64,000 nucleotides of DNA, from contig NZ_KB903814.1 of assembly GCF_000379825.1 (NCBI RefSeq), forward strand, positions 496,001 to 560,000, in the 5' to 3' direction. The translations under genes were made by a program, and so were the position numbers. The stretch comes from Longispora albida DSM 44784. GTDB lineage: Bacteria; Actinomycetota; Actinomycetes; Mycobacteriales; Micromonosporaceae. The notes beneath the pieces are model-generated. The model ran no database searches. It had not been told where the DNA came from and was given only the letters and a program-made list of their open reading frames with translations. Shown here one piece after another: positions 24,820 through 34,800 of the stretch. How positions within the stretch are numbered: the first letter of the stretch is position 1; every line of letters begins with the position of its first letter.

Positions 24820-26205
24820 ATGCTTGCACCCCGCGCAGGGTTCGCGGCCACGCAGTCACACCGGGGTGAGATGATGTTCGATCTGGTCGGTGCTGGTTTC
24901 GGACCGTCCAATCTGGCACTGGCCGTCGCCCTGACGGAGCACAACGCCCACGCCGAGCCGGATGAGACGGTCATTGGCCACTTCCTCGAGCGCCAGGCGC
25001 AGTTCGGCTGGCATCGGGGGATGCTGATCGACGACGCCACGATGCAGGTCTCTTTCCTCAAGGACCTGGTCACGCTGCGAAACCCGTCCAGTGAGTTCAG
25101 CTTCCTCTGCTACCTCCAGAGCAAGGGCCGCCTGGTCGACTTCATCAACCACAAGAGCCTCTTCCCGTTACGCGTCGAGTTCCACGACTACTTCGCCTGG
25201 GCCGCCGAGCAGGTCTCCGCCCAGGTCAGCTACGGCACCGACGTGACCTGCGTCCGCCCGGTCCGCTCGGCCGGCGGCCGGATCACCGCCCTCGACGTCC
25301 ACGCCAGCGACGCGGCCGGGGAGCGCGTTCTGCGTACCCGCAACGTCGTGCTGGGTACCGGCCTGCGGGCCCGGCTGCCCGAGGGTGTCACCGAGGGTGA
25401 GCGGATCTGGCACACCAGTTCCCTGCTGCACCGGGTACGGGCGCTGGGCGAGGGTGCGCAGCCCCAGCGGTTCGTGGTCGTGGGCGCCGGGCAGAGCGCC
25501 GCCGAGTCGGCCGCCTACCTGCACCGGACCTTCCCGCAGGCCGAGGTGCACGCGGTCTTCTCCCGGTACGGGTACAGCCCGGCCGACGACAGCGCCTTCG
25601 CGAACCGGATCTTCGACCCGGCGGCCGTCGACGACTTCTACGCCGCTCCCGAGCAGGTCAAGCGCAAGCTGATGGACTACCACGGCAGCACCAACTACTC
25701 CGTCGTGGACCTCGACCTGATCGACGACCTCTACCACCGCGAGTACCAGGAGAAGGTCCTCGGGCACCGCAGGCTGTTCCTGAACAACGCCTCCCGGCTG
25801 GTCGCCGCCGAGCCCTTCGCCGACCGGGCCGGCGTGGTCATCGAGTCGCTGATCACCGGCGACCGCACGGCCCTCGACGCCGATGTCGTCGTGTACGCCA
25901 CCGGCTACCACGAGGCCGACGGGCTCGCGCTGCTCGGGGACCTGGCCGGGCTGTGCCTGCGCGACGAGCAGGGCCGGCCGCAGGTGGACCGGGACTACCG
26001 GGTCCGCACCACCCCCGAGCTGGAGTGCGGCATCTACCTCCAGGGCGGCACCGAGCACAGCCACGGCATCACCTCCTCCCTGCTGTCGGCCACCGCCGTG
26101 CGGGTCGGCGAGATGCTCGACTCCATCCGCGCCCGCCGCGAGGCCGGAACGGAGGCCGGGGCCGCGCACGCCGGGCTGGCCGTGCCGACCGCCGTCGGTT
26201 CCTGA
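24820..26205 (+). CDS. L-ornithine N5-monooxygenase
   Basis: The 461-aa FAD/NADPH N-hydroxylating monooxygenase makes N5-hydroxyornithine, the first step of hydroxamate siderophore synthesis. It has the FAD motif DLVGAGFGPSNLALAVAL, the substrate region GWHRGMLIDDATMQVSFLKD, the NADPH motif VVVGAGQSAAESAAYL and the C-terminal VVYATGYHEADGLALL. The MLIDDATMQVSFLKDLVTLR string is strongly family-typical. ATG at 24820 follows GAGGAG and gives a family-like N-terminus. Ornithine rather than lysine is inferred from the hydroxyornithine code in NRPS module 3. It is the first gene of the iron-regulated rightward operon. Confidence 0.94.
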   Translation: MLAPRAGFAATQSHRGEMMFDLVGAGFGPSNLALAVALTEHNAHAEPDETVIGHFLERQAQFGWHRGMLIDDATMQVSFLKDLVTLRNPSSEFSFLCYLQSKGRLVDFINHKSLFPLRVEFHDYFAWAAEQVSAQVSYGTDVTCVRPVRSAGGRITALDVHASDAAGERVLRTRNVVLGTGLRARLPEGVTEGERIWHTSSLLHRVRALGEGAQPQRFVVVGAGQSAAESAAYLHRTFPQAEVHAVFSRYGYSPADDSAFANRIFDPAAVDDFYAAPEQVKRKLMDYHGSTNYSVVDLDLIDDLYHREYQEKVLGHRRLFLNNASRLVAAEPFADRAGVVIESLITGDRTALDADVVVYATGYHEADGLALLGDLAGLCLRDEQGRPQVDRDYRVRTTPELECGIYLQGGTEHSHGITSSLLSATAVRVGEMLDSIRARREAGTEAGAAHAGLAVPTAVGS

Positions 26206-26315
26206 GAATCCCCTGACCACCCGGCTGGCTGACCCCGGCCGGGCCGCTGGCGCGTACCTCGCGCCCGCTGTCACGCAGCCCGGTCCCGGGCACATGTGAA
26301 AGGAAAGAACCCACG

Positions 26316-27353
26316 ATGTCTCACCCCTCCCGCCCCGCCGCTCCCGGGCTCGCCCGGCGGCTGGCAGGCGTCCTCGCGGCGCTGGGCCTGGCCGCCACCG
26401 TGGCCGCCTGCGGCGGCGACGCCAAGTCCCCGGCCGATGGCTCGCCCTCGCCGGCGGGTGCTGGCTCGTTCCCGGTGACCGTGGACCACAAGTACGGCTC
26501 GACCACCGTCAAGGCCGAGCCGAAGAAGGTCGTCACCCTCGGCCTGTCCGACCAGGACGCCGTGCTGGCCCTCGGGGTCAGGCCGGTCGGCTCTGTGGAC
26601 TGGTTCAAGGAGAAGCCCTACGGCAAGTGGCCGTGGACCAAGGCGCTCTGGGGCTCCAGCCTGCCGCAGGTCGTCGGCGAGCGCGACGACTACACCACCG
26701 AGAAGATCGCCGCCCTCAAGCCCGACCTGATCATCGCGCAGTACTCGGGCATGAAGAAGGAGCAGTACGAGACCCTCTCGAAGATCGCTCCCGTGGTGGC
26801 CCAGCCCAAGGGCCACGAGGACTACCTGGCCCCGTGGCCGGTGATGACCGAGCAGACCGGCAAGGCGCTCGGCAGGCAGGCCAAGGCCACCGAGCTGGTC
26901 GCCGGCATCAAGGCCAAGTTCGAGGCCGTCCGCAAGAAGCACCCGGAGTGGGCGAACCTGACCATCGCCGTGGCCGACAGCTTCGAGCCGGGCAAGTTCT
27001 CGGCGTTCACGAAGGACGACCCGAAGGCGGCCTTCTTCGCGGACCTGGGCTTCAGGCTCTCCCCGAACATCGACAAGCTCGCGCAGCCGGGCTGGAACGT
27101 CGCCGAGTTCTCCGCAGAGAAGGTGGACCTGCTCGACGTGGACCGCCTGGTCTGGGTGACCTCCGGCAAGGAGCACGACGACCGGATCAAGGCCGAGCCG
27201 CTGTACCAGAAGCTCAAGGTCGTCCAGGGCAAGAAGGACATCTTCGTCCCCTACCAGGACCCCGACGTCGGCGCGGCCTTCTCCTTCAACACCGTCCTGT
27301 CCATCCCGTACGCCATCGAGCAGATGGAACCGCTGCTCGCCGGCATCAAGTAA
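26316..27353 (+). CDS. Ferric-siderophore-binding lipoprotein (FecB/FhuD type)
   Basis: The 345-aa class III solute-binding protein is anchored to the membrane. The lipobox TVAAC is at the end of a signal peptide (LAGVLAALGLAATVAACGG), followed by a Pro/Ser linker and the mature domain (KKVVTLGLSDQDAVLALGVRPVG, LKPDLIIAQYSG, DVDRLVWVTSG). The fold has the single long linker helix of iron-siderophore receptors. It probably feeds the FecCD permeases encoded 20 kb downstream. It lies between the monooxygenase and the NRPS, 30 bp before the latter. Confidence 0.92.
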   Translation: MSHPSRPAAPGLARRLAGVLAALGLAATVAACGGDAKSPADGSPSPAGAGSFPVTVDHKYGSTTVKAEPKKVVTLGLSDQDAVLALGVRPVGSVDWFKEKPYGKWPWTKALWGSSLPQVVGERDDYTTEKIAALKPDLIIAQYSGMKKEQYETLSKIAPVVAQPKGHEDYLAPWPVMTEQTGKALGRQAKATELVAGIKAKFEAVRKKHPEWANLTIAVADSFEPGKFSAFTKDDPKAAFFADLGFRLSPNIDKLAQPGWNVAEFSAEKVDLLDVDRLVWVTSGKEHDDRIKAEPLYQKLKVVQGKKDIFVPYQDPDVGAAFSFNTVLSIPYAIEQMEPLLAGIK

Positions 27354-27383
27354 CTCGCGACCACAGGAAGGGCAGAGGAAGTC

Positions 27384-30300
27384 ATGTCGGCAACGCAGAC
27401 GGGCGGCTCCAGCGGCGGGTCCGCGCTCACCAGCGCACAGGCTGGTATCTGGCGGGCTCAGCAGATCGAGCCGGACAACCCCGTCTACAACATCGCATGG
27501 TTCCTCGCCCTCCGTGGCGACGCCGACCTCAGCCGCCTGGCCGCAGCGGTGCGCCAGACGGCTGAGGAGGCGGCCTGCCTGCACGTCCGGTACGTGACGG
27601 GCGGTGACGGCGAGCCTGCCGAGGTCCCCGCGCGGACGCCGGTCGTCGTGTCCGAAGTGGACTTCCGGCCCGAGGCCGACCCGCGCGCGGTGGCCGGGGC
27701 GTGGATGGACGCCGACCGGGCCCGTCCTGCCGACCTGGCCGCCGGGCCGCTTTTCCGGTACGCGCTGCTCCGGGTCGCCGACGACGAGGTGTGGTGGTAC
27801 CAGCGGTACCACCACCTCGTGATGGACGGTTTCGGCGTCATGCTGGTCACCCAGCGCGCCGCCCAGCTCTACAGCGGTACCGGCGACCCGGCCCCGGACT
27901 GGGACCCCGCCGTCCTGCGCGCGGCCGACAGCGCGAACCTGGCCTCCCCGGCCTGGGCTGCCGCCCGGGAGCACTGGCTGGCCCGGATGGCCGACCGGCC
28001 GGAGCCCGCACGGCTCGTACCGCGCGGCCAGGGCCAGGTCACCCGGCTGGTGGAGCGGACGATCCGGCTCACGAGCGAGCAGGTGGCCACGCTCCGCACC
28101 AGCGCGACGGACCACGGCGTGCGGCCGTCCCGGGTACTGATCGCCGCCCTCGCCGCGTACCTGCACCGGGCCACGGGTGCCCGCGACGTGACCCTCGCCC
28201 TGCCCGTCACCGGGCGCGTCACCCCGGCGGCCCGCGCCGTACCGGGCATGGTGTCCAACGTGCTGCCGCTGCGGCTGGCAGCCGGTCCGCGCAGCACTGG
28301 GGCCGGGCTGATCGCCGAGGCGACGGGGGCGGTCACCAGTACGCTGAAGAACTCTGGTTTCCGGGGTGAGGACCTCGCTCGCGAGCTGGGCTGCGTCGAC
28401 GGCCTGGCCGAGCTGACCGGGCCGACCCTGAACATCCTCCCGGCCAATCCGGCGGTCTTCGCCGGGCTGGACGGTTCCTTCCAGGCCCTGTGGCTGGGCC
28501 CGGCCAGTGACCTGTCCGTCAACATCGCCGAGGGCCCCGGCCCTGGCGACGTGACCATCAACCTCACCGCCGACGCCGAGGTCTGCGACCAGGCTGCGCT
28601 CGCCGCCCACGAGGAGCGTTTCCTCGCGGTGCTGGACGCGCTCACCGCAGCGCCGGACGCGCCGATCGGCTCGATCGACCTGGTCACCCCGGCCGAGCGG
28701 GAACGCCTGCTCACGACGCTGGGCACCTCGCCGTTCCCCGCCGAGGACGTGACCTGGCCCGCCGCCTTCGAGCGCCAGGTCCAGCTGAACCCGGGCAGGG
28801 TCGCGCTGGTCTGCGAGGACGTCGAGCTGACCTACGCCGGGCTGGACGAGGCCGCCGGCCGGCTGGCCCGCCTGCTGGCCGGCCGTGGCGTGGGCGCCGA
28901 GGACGTGGTGGCTGTCGCGCTGCCCCGCTCCGCCGACCTCGTCGTCGCGCTGCTCGCCGTGATGAAGGCCGGTGCCGCGTACCTGCCGATCGACTCCGAC
29001 CATCCCGCCGACCGGATCGCCTACATGCTCGGCGACGCGGGCGCGCGCGTCGTCATCACCACGGCGGAACTCGCCGGGGACCTGCCCGAGACGGGCTCAC
29101 GGATCCTGCTGGGCGACCCGGCCGTGGACGCGGAACTGTCCGCTGTGGACGCTCCGGTGTCAGGTACGCCGATCGCGCTGAACCAGGCCGCGTACGTCAT
29201 CTACACCTCCGGGTCCACCGGGCAGCCCAAGGGCGTGATCGTCAGCCACGACGGCATCGGCAGCCTGGTCGCCACGGCCACCGAGCGGATCGGGATCACC
29301 CCGGACTCGCGGGTCGCGCAGTTCGCCTCGGCCGGCTTCGACGTGACCGTGTGGGACCTGGTGATGTCGCTGTGCGTCGGCGGTACCGCCATCGTGGTGC
29401 CCGCGCACCGCCGGGTCGCGGGCGAGGAGCTGACCAGCTACATCGCCCAGCACCGGGCCACGCACATGATCCTGCCGCCGTCGCTGGTCGCCGCGCTGCC
29501 TTCCGGCTGCGAGCTGCCGGAGGGCGCTGTCCTGATCGTCGGTACCGAGGCCGTGCCGGCCGAGCTGGTCAGCCGCTGGTCCGGCCGGCTGCGCGTGGTG
29601 GCCGCCTACGGCCTGACCGAGGCGACCGTCAACTCCACGCTGTGGCCGGCCGAGCCCGGCTGGCAGGGCGCGATCCCGATCGGCCGGCCCGACCCGAACA
29701 CCGCCTGCTACGTCCTGGACACCGCGCTGCGCCCCGTGCCCTCCGGTACCGAGGGCGAGCTGTACGTGTCCGGCCGTGGCCTGGCCCGCGGCTACCTGGG
29801 CAAGGCCGGGCTGACCGCCGAGCGGTTCATCGCCGACCCGTACGGCGAGCCCGGCACGGTCATGTACCGCACCGGCGACCGGGTCCGCTGGATCGAGCCC
29901 GCTGACGGCCTGCCGTTCCTGGAGTTCCTCGGCCGTGCGGACAGCCAGATCAAGATCCGGGGGTACCGGATCGAGCCCGGCGAGGTCGAGAGCACCCTGA
30001 TGGGCTGTCCGGCCGTCGCCCAGGCCGCCGTGCGGGTCCGTACCGACCACCGGGGCGTGAAGCGGCTCGTCGCGTACCTGACCGGCGACGGCGGGCCGGT
30101 CGACGTGGCAGCCGTGAAGGAGCAGGCCGCCGCCGCGCTCCCCGGCTACATGGTCCCCTCGGCCGTGGTGGTCATGGAAGGCCCGCTGCCGCTGACCCCG
30201 AACGGCAAGCTCGACGCCAGGGCGCTGCCCGAGCCGAACTGGCTGGAGACCTCCGGGCAGGACGAGCCGCGTACCCCGGCGGAGCAGGCCCTCGCCGCGC

Positions 30301-31800
30301 TGTTCGCCGAGGTACTGGGGCTGCCCAGCGTCGGAGCGCACGACAGCTTCTTCGAGCTGGGCGGCGACAGCATCGTCGCCATCAGCCTGGTGAACCGGGC
30401 CCGCGCCGCCGGCCTGGCCATCACGCCCCGCGAAGTGTTCCGCCTTCGCACCGTGGCAGCGCTCGCCGCCGCCGCTGGTGAGGTACGGGCGGTCCGCGTA
30501 CCCGACGAGGGCACCGGCACCATCGCGGCCACACCGATCATCAGCAGGCTCGCCGCGCAGTGCGGCGGGGACGTGCCGATCGGCGGCTTCTACCAGTCCG
30601 CCACGCTCGTCACGCCGTCCGGCCTGGACCGTGCGGGGCTGAACACGCTGGTGCAGGCCCTCGTCGACCGGCACGACATGCTGCGCGCGTCGCTGCGCCG
30701 TGGTCCCGAGTGGACGCTGGACGTACCTCCAGCCGGTGGTGTCGTCGCGGCTGACCTGATCGAGGAAACCTCCGACCTCGACGCCGGCCGGCTGGCCGGG
30801 CTGCTCGACCCGGAGAACGGCGTCATGCTGCGCGCGGCGTGGAACGGTTCCGCGCTGCTGCTCGTGATCCATCACCTTGTGGTCGACGGCGTGTCCTGGC
30901 GCATCCTGAGCGACGACCTGGCTACTGGCTGGTCCCAGCTCCGTTCCGGCGAGCCGGTGGTACTGCCACCGGTATCCTCGTCCTTCCGCCGGTGGTCCCA
31001 GCAGCTCGCCGAGGTGCGGCCAGAGCAGGAAACGGCCGCCTGGCAGGCGATTCTCGGCAGCCCTTCGCAGCCGGTGGCCAGCAGGCCACTGGACGCCAGC
31101 GACACCGCTTCGACCAGCCGGTCGCTGACCGTGTACCTGCCTGCCGCGCACACCGCGCCGCTGCTCGGCCAGGTGCCGGCCGCCTACCACGGCACGGTCA
31201 ACGATGTGCTGCTCACCGGCCTGGCACTCGCCTTCGAGCAGTGGCGGCCCGGTGCTGGGCTGCTGGTCGACCTCGAAAGCCACGGGCGTGACGAGGAACT
31301 GATCGGCGACACCGACCTGAGCCGCACGGTGGGCTGGTTCACCAGCATGTACCCGGTCGCGATCGGCCCGGTCTCCACTTCGGACCTCGACTCCGCCGTC
31401 AAGCAGGTCAAGGAACAGCTGCGGGCGTGCCCGGGCAGCGGGATCGGCTACGGGCTGCTGCGCTACGGCACGGCGGCGCTTGCTGGCACCAGTACACCTG
31501 AAGTGCTTTTCAACTACCTGGGCCGATTCACTGGCGGCACCGGAGACTGGTCTGCGGACCCGGCCGCCGGGCCGCTCGGCTACGGCCGCGACCCGGGCAT
31601 GCCGCTCAGTCACGCGCTGGAGATCAACGCGATCGTGCACGAGGAGGCCGGCGGGCCCCGGCTCGCGGTGGAGTTCTCCTGGCCCGCCGGAGTGACGTCC
31701 GATGTGGACACTCTGGCCGGCCTGTTCGTCGGCGCGCTGAGCGCCCTGGCGACTGGCGCGGGCGGCGGGCACACGCCCTCGGACTTCCCGCTGGTCCAGC
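27384..31800 (+). other. NRPS module 1: starter C, A1, T1, E1
   Basis: C1 (residues 1-435) has an intact HHLVMDG at 143 and resembles the EntF condensation domain ([31 protein letters not shown]), a type that accepts an acyl or aryl starter. A1 (about 455-950) has YTSGSTG near 606 and pocket residues from FDVTVWD at 652 onward. T1 has LGGDS (S996), the form typical before an epimerase. E1 (about 1045-1480) has [10 protein letters not shown] at 1163, [21 protein letters not shown] and FNYLGRF at 1376, all intact, so residue 1 should be D-configured. Confidence 0.85.
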
Positions 31801-34800
31801 TCAGCCAGGCCGAGACCGACGAGCTGACCGCGAGCGGCCCGGCGGCACTCCTGCCGCTTACCGAACTCCAGAAGGGCCTGTACTTCCACGCCTTCGCCGA
31901 CGAGCAGTCCCCCGACGCCTACGTCGTGCAGCAGATCATCGAACTGCGCGGGCCGGTGGACTCCGCCGCGCTGCGCGAGGCCGTGCAGGCCATCACCCGC
32001 CGCCACGAGGCGCTGCGGGCCAGCTTCCGCCAGCTCAGTCCCGGCCGCCTCGTGCAGGTGATCGCGGCATCGGTCACCGTGCCGTGGCGCGAGAGCGCCG
32101 AGCCGGTCGCCGTGGTGGCCGAGCGCGAGCGGGCCACCCGGTTCGACCTGGCCGGCGCCCCGCTGATCCGGGCGGCCCTGGTCCGGGGCGAGGACACCTG
32201 CCACCTCGTGCTGACCCTGCACCACATCATCGCCGACGGCTGGTCGGTACCGGTGATGCTGACCGACCTGCTCGCCAGCTACGGCACTCCGGCGGCCCTG
32301 CCCGCCGCGACGCCGTACGGCGACTACTTCGGCTGGCTGGCCGGGCGTGACCACGCCGCCGCGAAGGAAGCCTGGGCGCAGGCGCTCGACGGGGTCACCG
32401 AGCCGACGCTGCTGCTCGGGCCGGCCGGCTCTGGCGTGCAGCTGGCCACCGAGGCTGTCCACACTGGACTCTCTCCTGAGGCGACAGCGGCACTGGCCGC
32501 CCGAGCACGGGAACGCGGCCTGACCCTGGGCGCGGTACTGAACACCGCGTGGGGCGTGCTGCTGAGCCGCCTCACCGGCAGCGACGACGTGGTGTTCGGT
32601 ACCACCGTGTCGGGACGCGGGGCCGACCTGCCCGGCCTGGACTCGATGGTGGGCCTGTTCATCAACTCGCTGCCGGTACGGGTGCGGGTCCGGCCTGGTC
32701 AGACGCTGGCCGGGATCTGCGAGGAAGTACAGGCCTCCCAGGCTGTGCTGCTGGACCACCAGCACGTCGGGCTGGGCGAGCTCCAGCGGCTGACCGGCGC
32801 CGGTGAGCTGTTCGACACGCTGCTGGTGATGGAGAACTATCCCGTACCGGAGGCGCTGCGCGACCCGTCCGGCACGGTGGAGATCGCGGACATCGAGTTC
32901 GTGGAGACCGGGCACTACCCGCTCGCCGTCGTCGCGCTGCCCGGGGACAGCCTCCGGCTGGAGGTCCGCTACGACCCCACCCGGGTCACCACGAGCCTTG
33001 CCACGCGGATCAGCGAGTGGCTGCCCCAGCTCCTGGCGCGCTTCACCGCCGAGCCCGAGGAACTGGCAGGTCGGCTGGACCTGGTCACCCCGGAACAGGC
33101 CGATGCCGCAGCGGCCGGGCTGATCGGCGCGGACGCCACAACGCCGGATCTGACCATCCCCCAGGCGGTCGCCGCCCAAGCGGCGCTCACGCCCCAGGCT
33201 GTGGCGATCGTGGACGGCGCGGAGCAGCTCAGCTATGCCGAGCTCAGCCGGCAGGCCGACCGGATCGCGGCGTACCTGGTGGCTCAGGGAGCCGGCCCCG
33301 AGGATGTCGTGGCTGTGGCGATCCCCAGGTCGGCGCGGCTGATCGCCGGGCTGCTCGGCGTGCTGGGCTCGGGTGCGGCGTACCTGCCGGTCGACCCGGA
33401 GTACCCGGCCGAGCGGATCAGTTACATGCTGGCCGACTCGGGTGCCCGGTTCCTGCTGACTACTGAGGGCAACAGGCTGCCGGTCGCGGGTGACTGCGCT
33501 GTTGTCGCGTTCGAGGAGGCTGTCTCCTCGCAGTGCGGCGGGCGTTCACTGCCGAGCCCGGTGGCCGGCAGTCTCGCGTACCTGATGTACACCTCCGGAT
33601 CGACGGGCCGGCCGAAGGGCGTGCTGGTCACGCACAGTGCCCTGATCGGGCAGCTGGCCTGGGTCGCTGACCGGTTCGGCTTCGGGCCGGGCGAGCGGGT
33701 GCTGCACCAGTACTCGGCGAGCTTCGACCCGGCAGCCCAGGAGATCTTCGCCCCGCTGATCAGCGGCGGGACGGTCGTGGTGGCCAGGCCGGGCGGGCAG
33801 GCCGATCCGGCGTACCTCGCCGCGCTCATCGAGCGGGAACAGGTCACCACCATCGACCTGGTGCCCTCCCTGTACCGGGCGCTGCTCGACGAGGCCAACA
33901 CCGGCGGGGACGCGTGGTGGCTGAGCCTGCGCCGGGCGTTCAGCGGCGGCGAGGCGCTGACCGCCCAGATCGCTGACCGGTGGCTGGCGAAGACCGGCGT
34001 GCCGCTGTTCAACGTGTACGGCCCGACCGAGGCCACCATCCAGGTCACGTCCTGGCAGGCGCAGGCCGGTACGGGCGGCACGGTGCCGATCGGCCGGGCG
34101 GTGGACGGTACCCGGCTCTACGTGCTCGACTCCGGCCTGCGGCCCGTGCCAGCCGGGGTGCCCGGTGAGCTGTATGTCGCGGGCGGGCAGCTGGCGCGCG
34201 GGTACCACGGCCGGGCCGGCGCGACAGCCGAGCGGTTCACGGCCGACCCGTTCGGTGCGCCCGGCGAGCGGATGTACCGCACGGGTGACCTGGTCAGCCA
34301 CACCGCCGACGGGGTGCTGACCTACCTGGGCCGCACCGACCACCAGGCCAAGGTCCGGGGCAACCGGATCGAGCTGGGCGAGATCGAGGCGGTACTCGGC
34401 GCGGAGCCGGGCGTCGCCGAGGTCGTGGTCGCCGTGGTGGCGGGGCAGCTCGCCGCTTACGTGGTACCGCTGAATGGTGTTGTTCTGGAAAGCGGTGAGC
34501 TGCGAGCCGCCGCCACGCGGAAGCTTCCCGCCGCCGTGGTCCCGCAGTACTTCGTCGTGCTGGAGGCCCTGCCGCTGAACCCGGCAGGCAAGCTCGACCG
34601 CGCGGCCCTGCCGGTCCCCGAGCGGACGTCCGGCGCGGGCCGGGCGGCCAGCGGCGCGGACGAGGAAACCCTGTGCGCGATCTTCGCCGAGGTACTCGGC
34701 GTGGAAGCCGGCCCGGAGGAGGACTTCTTCGTCCTGGGCGGCGACAGCATCCTGTCCATCGCGGTGTCCAGCCGGGCACGCAAAGCCGGGCTGGCGCTCA

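Noticed and set aside
26271-29003. 910-codon leftward open frame opposite the lipoprotein and NRPS start
   Set aside because: It is antisense to strongly supported genes and has Arg/Gly/Asp/His-rich low-complexity composition, a by-product of high GC third positions.
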